Assembly (NCBI GenBank): GCA_039587315.1
Contig: JBDHIS010000015.1
Location: forward strand, 1-64,000
Direction of reading: 5' to 3'
Length of the DNA stretch: 64,000 nt
Origin: WVYX01 sp039587315
GTDB lineage: Bacteria > Gemmatimonadota > Gemmatimonadetes > Gemmatimonadales > GWC2-71-9
This document shows, piece by piece, positions 16,001 to 25,242 of this stretch. Position 1 is the first letter of the stretch; every line of letters starts with the position of its first letter. Both the position numbers and the translations under genes were made by a program. The notes below the pieces were generated by a model. That model worked only from the letters and a program-made list of their open reading frames with translations, had not been told where the DNA came from and made no database searches.

Positions 16001-17119
16001 CTAATCCATGAGAACCCGACCGAACGCCTGCTTCACCTCTTTATACGCCGCTTCCAGCTCCTCGCGCTCGTTGCCGTAACTCATGCGCAGGTGGAACGGC
16101 AGGCCGAAGTGCTCGCCCGGTACCATCAGGATGTCCTGTTCGGCCCTGACCCGCTCTACGAGGTCGAGTGAGTTCATGCTGTGGCGGTAGCGCGTCATGC
16201 AGATCGCGCCACAATCGGGCTTGTGCCACTCGAACAGCGTTCCGAAGCCCTGCAGGAACGACTCCAGCAACGGGAAGTTGTCGTTGAGGATCCCCCGTGT
16301 GCGCGCGAGGATCTGGTCGCGAACCCCGAGGGCTCGCGTGGCGAGGTAGTCGCTCACCGGACTGGGCCCGATCACCGTGTAGTCGTGCCGTCGCACCACT
16401 GCTTGCTTGAATTCGGTGGAGCTCACGATCCAGCCGATCCTGAGGCCGGGCAGCCCATAGGCCTTCGACAGGCCGTTGACGATGATGGTCTTGTCGTAGC
16501 CACCCCAGAACGAAGGCGTCTCGACGCCGTTCAATTCGGCGCCCTGGTATACCTCGTCCACGAGGATCCAGGCGCCGGCGGCTGCGGCCCGCTCGACGAT
16601 CACCGCGCGCGCCTCGTCCGACAGCACGTGACCGGTGGGATTGTTGGGGTTTGTGACGACGACGAGCTTGGTGCCGGGCGTGATGGCGGCCGCGACCTCT
16701 TCAGGGTCTGGATCCCAGCCGCGCTCGAAGTGGAGCGGTAACTCCGTTACCGCGGCGCCGAAGTTCCGAGCGAGTCCCGGGGTTTGCATGTACACGGGAG
16801 TGAGTACGACCACGTGGTCGCCCGGCTCGATCAGCGTCCAACAGACGATGAAGTTGGCTTCGGCGCTCCCGACGGTGACCGTGACGTTGTCCTCGGTGGC
16901 GCCGGAGTAGAGCCCGGATATGGCTCCCCTCAGCGCGTCGGATCCGTCCGACTGGTTGTAAACCAATCGCAGGGCGCCGAGCTCGGCCGGGTCACCGCCC
17001 GTAAGCTCGAAGAGCTCGCCTATGGAGAGTGGGTGCACGCCGCTCTCCGACAGGTTGTAGCGAACCCTGTTCTCCCAGGTACTCTGCCAGCGCTCCAGCT
17101 CGAATGAGTAGAACGTCAC
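16001..17119 (-). CDS. Class I/II PLP-dependent aminotransferase
   Basis: A 372-residue fold-type I aminotransferase. The PLP lysine lies in NGLSKAYGLPGLRIGW. PNNPTGHVLSDE (substrate/PLP contact Asn), VDEVYQG (the Asp that contacts the pyridine nitrogen) and the C-terminal FHLRMSYGNE (substrate-carboxylate Arg) are all in place. The subgroup with NLSESGVHPLSIGEL near the start is often annotated only as 'aminotransferase' and includes capreomycidine-synthase-like enzymes. No partner gene indicates the amino acid used. It stands alone between two terminators. ATG 17119 follows GAGGCGACC. Confidence 0.85.
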   Translation of the reverse strand: MTFYSFELERWQSTWENRVRYNLSESGVHPLSIGELFELTGGDPAELGALRLVYNQSDGSDALRGAISGLYSGATEDNVTVTVGSAEANFIVCWTLIEPGDHVVVLTPVYMQTPGLARNFGAAVTELPLHFERGWDPDPEEVAAAITPGTKLVVVTNPNNPTGHVLSDEARAVIVERAAAAGAWILVDEVYQGAELNGVETPSFWGGYDKTIIVNGLSKAYGLPGLRIGWIVSSTEFKQAVVRRHDYTVIGPSPVSDYLATRALGVRDQILARTRGILNDNFPLLESFLQGFGTLFEWHKPDCGAICMTRYRHSMNSLDLVERVRAEQDILMVPGEHFGLPFHLRMSYGNEREELEAAYKEVKQAFGRVLMD

Positions 17120-17163
17120 GGTCGCCTCTTGATTGAGTCGGTTGGGAAAGTATCACAACGAAC

Positions 17164-17195
17164 CGCCCCCCGCCGCCATTGGGCGACGGGGGGCG
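17164..17195. terminator. 14-bp hairpin after the DUF4097 gene
   Basis: Arms CGCCCCCCGCCGCC and GGCGACGGGGGGCG (one mismatch) enclose the loop ATTG, 31 bases beyond the stop of the minus-strand DUF4097 gene. A T-rich stretch follows on that strand. Confidence 0.6.
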
Positions 17196-17226
17196 TCAGC
17201 GACCGTGTTGACCGGCTTCCGGCCGA

Positions 17227-18279
17227 CTAACCGATCTTGCGAATCCGAATGTCGCCCGATCCGGTGTCGATCATGACACGGCCTGACCCGTCACCCAGAG
17301 TGCCGGTGATGGAGGTCCGCTCGAAGCGGCGCACCTGAAGCGGGAAGTCCAGGTCGATGGTCCCGCTTCCGGTCTCGATCTCGACAACCGCCCCGAAGCT
17401 CTCGGGCACCGAAAGGGTCACCGACCCCGAGCCGGTATCGATCTCGATGTCTTGCGCGTCCGCCATGAGCTCGACTCGCACGCTGCCGCTTCCGGTGTCC
17501 ACCAGGACGTCACGGGCGACGGCGTTGCCGACTTCCACTCCGCCGGATCCCGTGTCGATGTTGAGCCGCGTCACCGACACGTCTGATGTAGTGACGCTCC
17601 CCGACCCCGTGTCGATCCGCAGCAGGTCGCCGCGGATCCCGGATGCCTCAACCGATCCCGACCCGGTGTCGATGTCCACGTCACCCTCGGCGTCTGTCAC
17701 CGAGACACTTCCCGAGCCCACGTCCACGAGCAGGGATCCGCGCGTCCCGGTCGTGGTGACGGGGGCACTGTGGGTGTCGAGCCGAATGTCGCCGTTGATG
17801 TTGCTGGCCGACACCTCGCCCACCGCGAGGTACACGTCCAGCGTCTGGCCGGAAGGGACCCTGATCTTGATGTCGGCGTAGGCCTCGAGGCCGCTGCCGG
17901 AGCTGGAGATACGGATGCGGTCGCCGTAGTCGTTGCCACCGTCGCTGAAGGTGCCGTCGTCCCGCACCCGCAGTTCGGTGCGCGAGTCGCCGCGGCCCGG
18001 GTAGACGATGCGGTCGCCGGGATAGACGATCCGCAGGGTCTCGCGGCCGCGAATTGCGCCGGTCTCGATGCTGAGCTGGCCGGCATCGTCTCCCCTCAGG
18101 GTGACCTCGACGACCACCTGGGAGCCCGAGCCGGCCTCCAGTGTCACCTCGCCGGCGAGGTTGTAGATGGCGACCCGGTCGCCGGAGAGCTCATAGCTTT
18201 GGGCCTGGAGGGCCTGGCCCGCCAGCGCGAATGCCGCCCACAGCCCTAAGGGAGCCACGATCTTGCGCTTGAGGAACAT
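17227..18279 (-). CDS. Secreted DUF4097-type β-repeat protein
   Basis: A 350-residue exported protein. A signal peptide (MFLKRKIVAPLGLWAAFALAGQALQAQ) precedes a β-rich region. The second half carries eight spaced copies of a DTGSGSV-like motif (VDVGSGSVSV, IDTGSGSVEA, IDTGSGSVTT, IDTGSGGVEV, VDTGSGSVRV, IDTGSGSVTL, IETGSGTIDL, IDTGSGDIRI) every 18-25 residues, as expected for a right-handed β-helix with one turn per repeat. DUF4097 proteins are envelope-associated and their role is unknown. ATG 18279 is preceded by GGAGAAGG at good spacing; upstream in-frame starts would overlap that site. It stands alone. Confidence 0.85.
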   Translation of the reverse strand: MFLKRKIVAPLGLWAAFALAGQALQAQSYELSGDRVAIYNLAGEVTLEAGSGSQVVVEVTLRGDDAGQLSIETGAIRGRETLRIVYPGDRIVYPGRGDSRTELRVRDDGTFSDGGNDYGDRIRISSSGSGLEAYADIKIRVPSGQTLDVYLAVGEVSASNINGDIRLDTHSAPVTTTGTRGSLLVDVGSGSVSVTDAEGDVDIDTGSGSVEASGIRGDLLRIDTGSGSVTTSDVSVTRLNIDTGSGGVEVGNAVARDVLVDTGSGSVRVELMADAQDIEIDTGSGSVTLSVPESFGAVVEIETGSGTIDLDFPLQVRRFERTSITGTLGDGSGRVMIDTGSGDIRIRKIG

Positions 18280-18336
18280 GGAGCCTTCTCCCATCTGATT
18301 TGCCTGCAATGCGTTCGGAGATCAGAGGATTAGATA

Positions 18337-18380
18337 CCCGGATCGACCGAAACGTTGACGCGCGGCATGCCCGATCCGGG
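18337..18380. terminator. Possible hairpin between MscS and DUF4097 genes
   Basis: Arms CCCGGATCG and CGATCCGGG enclose a 26-base loop, in the 228-base gap downstream of the minus-strand mscS gene. The rest of the gap shows nothing recognisable. Confidence 0.3.
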
Positions 18381-18507
18381 CGCAGCCTCGCGGCCGGCGT
18401 GCCGCCGGGCGCTAACCGTCCTCATGACTGCTCTACGGACTGGCTGTGTTCGGGGTTTCCGAGGTCCGTGCCGGGTGGGCGTCCGACTAGGGGAGCGGCG
18501 ACCTCAT

Positions 18508-19446
18508 CTATCGCTTCGAGGCCGGAGGAATCGGCGCCCTCGCGTCGGGCTTCCCCTCGCCCCGGTTGTCGTAGAAGCGAGTGGTGGGATAGGCGAAATC
18601 GATGTCCTTGCAGTCACCGAAGGCGCGCAGCACGTCCTCCCAGATTTCCTGCTCGGTGCTGCGGCGCCGACGCGGCTCGCACAGATAGCGCATCGACAGC
18701 AACACGCCGCAGTCCGCCACGCTGGTGTAGACGGTGGGCGTGAGGGTCGAGTAGAAGATCATGAACCGGCTGGAGCTCTCCTTCACCTTTGCCGACGCGT
18801 CGTCGCTGAGGTGTGCCGCGTGCTGGAGCACGATCCCCTGCAGGATCTCTTTCGCCTTCTTCCAGTTGCTCTCGAACGTGATCAGGATCGGCAGCTCGTT
18901 CCACAGGTACTTGAAGCCCTTGCTGTAGTTGGCGAGGATGTCGGTCAGAACCTTGCCGTTGGGCACGTGAATCACCCGGCCGGTGCTCTGGTCTGCCGCC
19001 ACCCAGTTGCCGATCTCGAGCAGGGTGAACTGGAAGATGCGCACGTCTATGACGTCGCCCGCGTGCTCGCCGATCTGGATCCGGTCACCTACCTCGAACG
19101 GTCTCCGCCATAGGATGAATGCCCAGCCGGCCAGGTTGACCAGCAGGTCCTTGAGGGAAATCGCGATACCGGCCGAGACGAGCCCGAGGAAGGTCGCGAG
19201 CGAGGAGAAGCCCTCGTACCAGATTCGCCCAACGATGAGGATGCCGATTGGCACGACCGTGTACGCGGTCAGCTTCTGCCACCGATACCGCGCCCGCACA
19301 TCGTCCACCCGGCGCCGCATGATCCACAGCACTATCCGCCGCACCGCCCAGAGCGCGAGGATCGCAACCAGCGAAGCCACGATCCTGTTCTGGGCGACCA
19401 GGCTCAGGCCGAGCGTCTCTTGCAGCCATTGGGTGATGGCGGTCAT
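18508..19446 (-). CDS. Small-conductance mechanosensitive channel (MscS family)
   Basis: A 312-residue inner-membrane channel. Helices lie at about residues 18-42, 60-78 and 84-108. The third, pore-lining helix (FLGLVSAGIAISLKDLLVNLAGW) is followed by the β-domain signature RPFEVGDRIQIGEHAGDVIDV and IHVPNGKVL. The TM3 Gly/Ala packing pattern is present. The C-terminal domain is longer than in E. coli MscS and Arg-rich (CEPRRRRSTEQEIWEDVLR). It should open under membrane tension and release solutes on osmotic downshock. It stands alone; the next gene upstream on the strand starts 725 bases away. Confidence 0.9.
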   Translation of the reverse strand: MTAITQWLQETLGLSLVAQNRIVASLVAILALWAVRRIVLWIMRRRVDDVRARYRWQKLTAYTVVPIGILIVGRIWYEGFSSLATFLGLVSAGIAISLKDLLVNLAGWAFILWRRPFEVGDRIQIGEHAGDVIDVRIFQFTLLEIGNWVAADQSTGRVIHVPNGKVLTDILANYSKGFKYLWNELPILITFESNWKKAKEILQGIVLQHAAHLSDDASAKVKESSSRFMIFYSTLTPTVYTSVADCGVLLSMRYLCEPRRRRSTEQEIWEDVLRAFGDCKDIDFAYPTTRFYDNRGEGKPDARAPIPPASKR

Positions 19447-19520
19447 CGTGCTGCCCTTCCGGTATCCGAGGTGATGCCGGTCATCAATGTGGCTTCTCCG
19501 CCAGCGGCCAGACTGCGACT

Positions 19521-20171
19521 TTAGTCACAACCGAGTCTCGTAAGCTCCGCTGCCTCCAAGACCCAGAAGTCCGGCTCCCGGGCTTCAAGGGTCTCCCGGG
19601 CAAACGGGCCCCACCCCACGGCTGCCGTGGCCACGCCGGCGGCTCGCCCCGCGACCAGGTCGTGGGGCGAATCTCCAACGAAGACGGTCTCGGCCGGCGA
19701 GGCTCCCAGCAGCTCGACGGCGCGGGTTACCGGCTCGGGGTCGGGCTTGGGGCGCTCCACGTCGTCGGCGGTGACCACCACGTCGAACAGCCCTTCGAAT
19801 CCGCACAGTGCCAGCCCCATTCCGGCTCCGCGTCGCTTCTTGCTGGTCACGACGCCGAGCTTCACGCCGTCTGCTGCGAGCGCCCGCACCGCATCGCGCA
19901 CTCCGGGATACTCCCGCACCAGCGTGTCGTGGTTGGCGAGGTTGTGCTCGGTATATGTGGCGACCAGATCTTCAAGTTCCGCCGGGTCCTCGGTGAACTG
20001 GCGGAACTGGACGCGCAGCGGAGTGCCCACACCCGCCAACCAGACTTCGTCGGGCGGTACGCTCCCGCGGTGCCTTGCGAGCGTGTGGCGATAGGAGCTG
20101 AGGATCAGCTCGATCGAATCGATGAGCGTCCCGTCCAGGTCGAACAGGAACGTGCTGATGGCACGCGTCAT
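19521..20171 (-). CDS. HAD-superfamily phosphatase (phosphoglycolate/pyrophosphatase PpaX-like)
   Basis: A 216-residue HAD hydrolase of subclass I. Motif I is FDLDGTLIDS (nucleophile D11, acid/base D13), motif II VVTSKKR, motif III the KPDPEP lysine, motif IV VFVGDSPHDLVAGRAAG. The helical cap lies between motifs I and II. This is the pattern of Gph/PpaX proteins that dephosphorylate 2-phosphoglycolate or hydrolyse pyrophosphate. The choice between them cannot be made here, though PPi metabolism is of interest because a PPi-type phosphofructokinase is encoded at 52.9 kb. It is followed by the secreted metalloprotease gene upstream on the strand. Confidence 0.88.
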   Translation of the reverse strand: MTRAISTFLFDLDGTLIDSIELILSSYRHTLARHRGSVPPDEVWLAGVGTPLRVQFRQFTEDPAELEDLVATYTEHNLANHDTLVREYPGVRDAVRALAADGVKLGVVTSKKRRGAGMGLALCGFEGLFDVVVTADDVERPKPDPEPVTRAVELLGASPAETVFVGDSPHDLVAGRAAGVATAAVGWGPFARETLEAREPDFWVLEAAELTRLGCD

Positions 20172-20220
20172 GCGAGCAATATATGCGCGGCCCCGTGCGC
20201 CACGCCTCCGGACCCGTCCA

Positions 20221-22665
20221 TCAGTTGCCGATTGGTGTGCCCGGCGGCAACCGCCGCGCCCGGCTCGGGTCCGTAGCGTCGTCCGTGCGGTTGAGGAATC
20301 GCTCGATGTCGGCCCAGGCCAGCTGCACGTGCGCTTGCTCCTCGGGTAGCCGCGGGGACTGGTTCTGAATCCACTCGAGGATCCAACGGAGTCCCCATTC
20401 GGCTCCGGCCCGTGCCTCGGGGGTGGCTCCGGCGTTTCCGGCGAGGGCGATCAGTTCGTCTACTACGACGCGCTGCACTACGCGGCGCAGAGCGGCTCCC
20501 TCCTCCTCCGGCGGCGCACCCCACGTGCGCTCGTTCAGTCGCGCGACGACCTCCTCGAGCGACGGGACGTCAGTGTTGCGCTGGTGCAGCACCACCAATC
20601 GGGCCGCGCGGCGCGGTTCGAGCAGCACCGACACGATCGCAGTCGCCAACGAGCGTGCCGTACCGATCTGATCGAATGCGGGGAATGCCTCCGAGCTGAA
20701 GAACCAGCTGTCGGTCGGGTGGCCGAATGCCCGTGGCGCCATCAGCGCCAGGACTCGCTCGGGTACGGCGAGCTGCTCCGGCTCCAACGCGTCGAGCACG
20801 ATCTCGAGAGCCCGCCGTTGCCGCTCCGGAGCGATTATCCGGGTTGGGGGGGAGAGCTCGCCTCTCACCGCGTAGTGGTACTCCATTCCTCCCACTGCCT
20901 TGATGGCCGCTTCGAGGGAGTAGCGGTGATGCAGGTAGACCGGTGCGAATCGGTAGTTGAGCCACACCAGCGGCTCGCCCTCGCGAACGGACCGGTCGTC
21001 GAACCGGTCTATCAGAACCTGACGGACCTCCATTACGCGCTCGAGCTCCGCGACGGCGTCACTGCCGTTGATCCAGCGCGTCGCCTCGGGGTACGAGCCC
21101 CAGATGGCCGCGTCGCCGTCGGTGAGGAACTTGATGTCGTTGTCGATCGCTTCCTGAACGATCGCGGCGAGCCCGGCGGCCTCTTCCTCGGGGCTTGTGA
21201 ACTCGGTATACCCGTAGCGGATCGCGATCGAGTCGTATGCTCCGGGGCCGTCGCGGTAGGCCTCCGACAGGTCTATCTCACCGTCCACCAGACGGATCAG
21301 CGGCGCCGGGTAGTCCATCACGGAGGCGCGGCCGTAGCTCGCCGCGATGAAGTTGTGAGCGAGCCCGAGCGTGTGGCCCACCTCGTGCGCGGTGTGCTGG
21401 CGGCGCCTGGCCATGGCGAACTCCTCGCCGCTCACGTTGGAGTCGAGAGAGGCGAGCCAGTCTCCGAATGCCGTCTGCTCGGCCTCGCCGATCGCCGGCA
21501 GCGTTCCGGCCCAGAGGTTGTAGTCCGTGAGGGAGCGGTAGGAGTCCATTCTCACCGCCGCCTTCAGTATCTCCCCGGTGCGCGGGTCTACGAACGAAGG
21601 GCCGATCGAGAACCCCGCGTTGCTGCGGTGCACCCACTGAATCACGTTGTAGCGGGCGTCCATCGGATCCATGTCGTCGGGCATGTCCTCAACGCGGAAC
21701 GCGTCCACGAATCCCGCCGCCTCGAACACCCGGTTCCACCACTCGGCACCCTCCCGAAACGCCGCTCGATACGGCTCCGGCACCCCTGCGTCGAGGTAGT
21801 AGACGATCGGCTCCTCCGGCTCCGCGACGGCCGCATTCGGGTCTCGCTTCTTGAGCCGGTGCCGCACGATGTAACTGCGTTGGTAACGCTCTTCGAGCGG
21901 CTGGGCGAAATCAAAGAAGGACACCGGGTAGTTGCCGATGCGCGGGTCGCCGATGCGCGGAGTGAAGTCTCCGTCGGGTAATTGCACCAGCGAGTGGTGT
22001 TGCCGCAACGTCAAGGCTCCGCCATCGGGAGCCTGACGCCGTACCAGGAATCCCGGATCGGCCGAGGTAAACGTGAGGGAGACCTCTACCTCGGTGTTGA
22101 GCGGGAAGGCCTTGGTACGCGGTAGGTACACGGTGCTGCGGTCCCGGTCCAGCGAGAACCGCCCCTGGTCGGCGTCCTGCAGTCTGCGCGCCACGCCGAC
22201 GTGGTCGGACATGAAGTGCGACGTGGCGTCGACGAGCACGCGGCCACGCTCCTCGGCGACAACGTCGAACGCGGCCACGGTTGAAATGGGAAAGGACTCG
22301 TCCACCGAACGGACCAACGCAGGGTTGTCGGCGTCCAGGGCGCGGAACCTGGGATTGGTGAAGACGAGCAACATTCTCTGCCCCACCCGGTCGAACCGGG
22401 CGATGGCTTCGTCCATTATCGTGCCGCGGTCGAGTCCAAGCTGGGTGTGTCCAATGCCCGTGGCGAGCGACGTCAGGTAGAGGAACTCCTCCCCCGTCCG
22501 CTCGATCTCGAGGAGAAGCCGGCCGCCGGCGGCGTCCCAGTAGAGAGGGAAATAGCCGTCGCGCTTCTCCATGCCCCGGGTGTAGTCACGGATGGATTCC
22601 TGGGCGGGGAGCTGCGCGGGGAGCGCGAACAGGGTACACAGCGCGACGAGAGCGACGCGGCGCAT
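20221..22665 (-). CDS. Secreted zinc-dependent metalloprotease (DUF5117/DUF5118 family)
   Basis: An 814-residue exported protein with a signal peptide (MRRVALVALCTLFALPAQLPAQ). A large N-terminal DUF5117-like β-domain (starting YFPLYWDAAGGRLLLEIE) is followed by a metzincin-type catalytic domain with H427-E-V-G-H431-T-L-G-L-A-H437 (HExxHxxGxxH). A Met-turn candidate lies soon after (SVMDYPAP). A long helical C-terminal domain completes it. This family is typical of Bacteroidota and Gemmatimonadota and is presumed to degrade external protein; substrates are unknown. ATG 22665 has a strong GGAGG; an open frame of nine codons upstream lacks support. It ends 49 bases before the HAD gene start. 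Confidence 0.88.
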   Translation of the reverse strand: MRRVALVALCTLFALPAQLPAQESIRDYTRGMEKRDGYFPLYWDAAGGRLLLEIERTGEEFLYLTSLATGIGHTQLGLDRGTIMDEAIARFDRVGQRMLLVFTNPRFRALDADNPALVRSVDESFPISTVAAFDVVAEERGRVLVDATSHFMSDHVGVARRLQDADQGRFSLDRDRSTVYLPRTKAFPLNTEVEVSLTFTSADPGFLVRRQAPDGGALTLRQHHSLVQLPDGDFTPRIGDPRIGNYPVSFFDFAQPLEERYQRSYIVRHRLKKRDPNAAVAEPEEPIVYYLDAGVPEPYRAAFREGAEWWNRVFEAAGFVDAFRVEDMPDDMDPMDARYNVIQWVHRSNAGFSIGPSFVDPRTGEILKAAVRMDSYRSLTDYNLWAGTLPAIGEAEQTAFGDWLASLDSNVSGEEFAMARRRQHTAHEVGHTLGLAHNFIAASYGRASVMDYPAPLIRLVDGEIDLSEAYRDGPGAYDSIAIRYGYTEFTSPEEEAAGLAAIVQEAIDNDIKFLTDGDAAIWGSYPEATRWINGSDAVAELERVMEVRQVLIDRFDDRSVREGEPLVWLNYRFAPVYLHHRYSLEAAIKAVGGMEYHYAVRGELSPPTRIIAPERQRRALEIVLDALEPEQLAVPERVLALMAPRAFGHPTDSWFFSSEAFPAFDQIGTARSLATAIVSVLLEPRRAARLVVLHQRNTDVPSLEEVVARLNERTWGAPPEEEGAALRRVVQRVVVDELIALAGNAGATPEARAGAEWGLRWILEWIQNQSPRLPEEQAHVQLAWADIERFLNRTDDATDPSRARRLPPGTPIGN

Positions 22666-22800
22666 AGGGCCTCCTTCAGGGGTTGCCGGCACCGCGAGTG
22701 CGCGGCGCGAACCGCAAAACTTGGCGCGGCGGCGGGAAAACCGGAAGCGGTGGAGCAGAGGAGAGTAGAGCTGCCCGCAACCGGGGTCCGTGACGGTGCC

Positions 22801-23298
22801 CTACCAGAATCGCGTTCCGGGCTCTCCCTTGAACGGTCCTACGATGTTGGCGGTAATCCACCCGCCGTAGAACTCGCCTGGCTGCGGCGCCACCCTCTCG
22901 TCGTTCACATAACAGGCATCCATGGGCGCCGCGTAGAAGGCCACGTGGTCCCTGAGCTCCGTGAAGCCGGCAGTGGGATCGGGGTATGCCCACGCGGCGG
23001 CGGTTGCAACGGCGTCCTCCATCCGTACATCGAAGTACTGTGCGGAGCCCTTCCACTCGCACCAAGAAGCGCGCTCGAGCGGGCGGAGGCACTCCATCTT
23101 GATGTCTGCCGGCGGGATGTAATAGACTGGCGGATGGCTTGTCTCGAGCACCCGCTTCGCTGCCCGGGTGTCGGCGATGGTGGTTCCGGCGAACACGACC
23201 CTGACGCGTCCGTCGAAGTGCTCCATCCGGGGAGGGCGTGGGTAATCCCACACCGATTCCTGGCCCGCACCGGGTGCTGCGCGATCGGGATCCGTCAT
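22801..23298 (-). CDS. DUF427-domain protein
   Basis: A 165-residue cytosolic protein of the DUF427 β-tent family: ESVWDYPRPPRME, VRVVFAGTTIADTRAAKRVLETSHPPVYYIPPADI, CEWKGSAQYFDV and GWITANIVGPFKGEPGT are the conserved blocks. No biochemical role is established for the family that I can rely on; the YYIPP and CEWKG blocks form a conserved pocket. It starts at ATG 23298 after GAGGAC; an in-frame ATG at 23328 is less well placed. It stands alone, 137 bases downstream of the fasciclin gene and 135 bases before the metalloprotease start on the same strand. Confidence 0.85.
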   Translation of the reverse strand: MTDPDRAAPGAGQESVWDYPRPPRMEHFDGRVRVVFAGTTIADTRAAKRVLETSHPPVYYIPPADIKMECLRPLERASWCEWKGSAQYFDVRMEDAVATAAAWAYPDPTAGFTELRDHVAFYAAPMDACYVNDERVAPQPGEFYGGWITANIVGPFKGEPGTRFW

Positions 23299-23382
23299 AT
23301 TCGTCCTCGCTTTTCGCTCCGTCGTCATACTGTGTGCAGTGGCCTGCGGATGCCTTCTTCAATGCAAGCCGCCTGAAGAAAT

Positions 23383-23408
23383 GGCCGGACGGCTTGCGCC
23401 GCCCGGCC
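23383..23408. terminator. Imperfect hairpin after the fasciclin gene
   Basis: GGCCGGACGGC and GCCGCCCGGCC (one mismatch) enclose a 4-base loop, 27 bases past the stop of the minus-strand fasciclin gene. It probably separates that gene from the DUF427 gene. Confidence 0.4.
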
Positions 23409-23435
23409 GGGCAAGGTGCTGGGTGCAACAAGCTG

Positions 23436-23930
23436 CTACTGGGGGGGGATCAGCACCTTGTCTATCACGTGAATCACGCCGTTTGATGCGAACACGTTCG
23501 TAACGGTCACGTTGGCATCGTTGACCGCGACGCCGCCGCCTACGCTGATCGCTACGTTGGAGCCCTGCAGGGTCGTGGCGCTGGTGAGCGTCACGACGGT
23601 CTCTGCCGGCACTTCGCCGTCCAGGAGGTGGTACAGCAGGACCTCGGTCAGGGCCTCTGTGTCGGCCAGCAGTGCGTTGAGGTCATCCTCCGGGATCTGG
23701 GCGAAGGCGTCGTTCGTAGGCGCGAACACCGTGAAAGGACCTTCGTTGGCGAGGGTCTCGGTGAGGCCGGCCGCCTCCACCGCGGCGAGCAGGGTAGTGA
23801 AGCCGGCTGCCTCGGCGGTTTCGACGAGGTTCAGCTCCTCCACGTCGTTGCTGTCGCTGCAGGCGGCGGTGGTCAGTGCGAGGGCCAGAGCGCCAAGCGT
23901 GGCGGCACGGGCCAGACGGTTGAACTGCAT
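23436..23930 (-). CDS. Fasciclin-domain lipoprotein
   Basis: A 164-residue lipoprotein. The signal peptide ends in a lipobox (LTTAAC, C24), then a short linker leads to one complete FAS1 domain: TTLLAAVEAAGL, GPFTVFAPTNDAFAQIP (H1 motif), LLYHLLDGEVPAE, and the H2 motif ASNGVIHVIDKVLIPP at the C-terminus. Fasciclin domains mediate surface adhesion or matrix contact; the partner is unknown. ATG 23930 is preceded by AAGGATG. It stands alone, with a long AT-richer upstream gap (23931-24151) shared divergently with rmuC. Confidence 0.9.
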   Translation of the reverse strand: MQFNRLARAATLGALALALTTAACSDSNDVEELNLVETAEAAGFTTLLAAVEAAGLTETLANEGPFTVFAPTNDAFAQIPEDDLNALLADTEALTEVLLYHLLDGEVPAETVVTLTSATTLQGSNVAISVGGGVAVNDANVTVTNVFASNGVIHVIDKVLIPPQ

Positions 23931-24151
23931 GGGCGCATCCTTCGTATGGAGTGGTGATAAGTGGTTGATTCTCAACCGGTTGAGGTTTTTGCAGCCGTGT
24001 CTGTGTCCATCTGTTGTCCAGGAAAGTATAGTATCAGGGGAGCCGTGTCAAGGGGTTGTCGAGCTTTGTCCTTGTACAGGGCCTGGACGGTGTGCCGCCG
24101 CTTTGAGAGCGCCTGGCCCGGGGCTACCTTGGCGGCCGGAAACGGCCCGAG

Positions 24152-25165
24152 GTGGAATCGGTGGACGGAACCACTGCTGTCCTGTTGGCCGCGGTCGTCG
24201 CCCTCGCGGCCGTTGTGCTGATCCTGCTACTGCGCGGCGGCGCGAGTGGCGCGCTGCAGCAACAGCTCATCGAGCTCCGCTCCAGGATGGACGCCCTGGT
24301 GGGTTCCCAGGGAGATCTGCCGCGGGTGCTCGCCGAGGGGAGCGCAGAGCAGGCCAGGTCGTTGTCCGACGTGCGCGAGCAGCTGGCGCGGCTCCATGAG
24401 GCCACAATGCGGCTCGAGACCATGGGCGGCGCCGTGCTCGAGGTGCAGGAGTTGCTCAAGGTGCCCAAGCTGCGTGGCACACTCGGGGAGGTGTGGCTCG
24501 AAGAGCTGCTAAGGCAGGTGTTTCCCGAGGGGCTGTTCGAGATGCAGTACGGGTTCCGCTCGGGGGAGCGCGTGGACGCGGTGCTGCGCGTGGGCGACCG
24601 CCTGGTGCCGGTCGATGCCAAATTCCCCCTCGAAGCGTGCCAGCGGATCTTCGCCGCCGAGCCTGCACAGGCCGAGCGCGAGCGCCGCGCGTTTCGCCGC
24701 GCCCTCAAGACACGGGTCGACGAGATCGCGGACAAGTACATCCGGCCGGACGAGGGCACGTTCGACTTCGCCTTCATGTACGTGCCGGCGGAGAACGTCT
24801 ACTACGAGGCGGTAGTGCGGGGAGAGGCAACGAGCGAGGACGATGGGATCGTGGCCTACGCCCTAAGCCGCCGAGTGATTCCGGTATCTCCCAATACGTT
24901 ATACGCCTACCTGGCAGCAATACTGCACGGGCTGCGTGGTCTCGAAGTGGAGCAGCGCGCGCGCGAGATCCTCGCATCGCTGGGAGGTCTCCAGCAGCAA
25001 CTGGGGCTCGTCTCGAGGTCCCACGATGTGGCCGGCCGGCATCTGGAGCATGCCGTGAAGCAGCACGACGAGGCCGCTGGGCTCCTCGCCGGCGTGCGCG
25101 AGCGACTCGAGCGACTGACGGGGGTGGGGGAATCGGCCGCCGAAGGGGCGTTGCCACCCGATTGA
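24152..25165 (+). CDS. rmuC: RmuC-family DNA recombination protein
   Basis: A 337-residue protein with an N-terminal membrane helix (residues 8-27), a coiled coil (about 32-90), then the RmuC nuclease-like domain: KLRGTLGEVWLEELL, FRSGERVDAVLRVGDRLVPVDAKFPLEA (PD-(D/E)xK-like D...E/DxK), PDEGTFDFAFMYVPAENVYYEAV, and a C-terminal coiled coil. In E. coli, RmuC limits recombination at inverted repeats; its biochemistry is not settled. It starts with GTG 24152. The gene stands alone, 77 bases ahead of the EEP lipoprotein gene. Confidence 0.88.
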   Translation: MESVDGTTAVLLAAVVALAAVVLILLLRGGASGALQQQLIELRSRMDALVGSQGDLPRVLAEGSAEQARSLSDVREQLARLHEATMRLETMGGAVLEVQELLKVPKLRGTLGEVWLEELLRQVFPEGLFEMQYGFRSGERVDAVLRVGDRLVPVDAKFPLEACQRIFAAEPAQAERERRAFRRALKTRVDEIADKYIRPDEGTFDFAFMYVPAENVYYEAVVRGEATSEDDGIVAYALSRRVIPVSPNTLYAYLAAILHGLRGLEVEQRAREILASLGGLQQQLGLVSRSHDVAGRHLEHAVKQHDEAAGLLAGVRERLERLTGVGESAAEGALPPD

Positions 25166-25242
25166 CGATTTCTTGACGGGCCTCCTCGAGTCTCGACCAG
25201 AAGCAGAAACGAGGTCGAGAACCAGTTGCCGAGGAGGTCACG

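Noticed and set aside
18327..18339. A 13-base stretch (GGATTAGATACCC) equal to the universal 16S rRNA 785-region
   Set aside because: No flanking rRNA likeness; it sits in a 228-base gap between protein genes and is a chance match.
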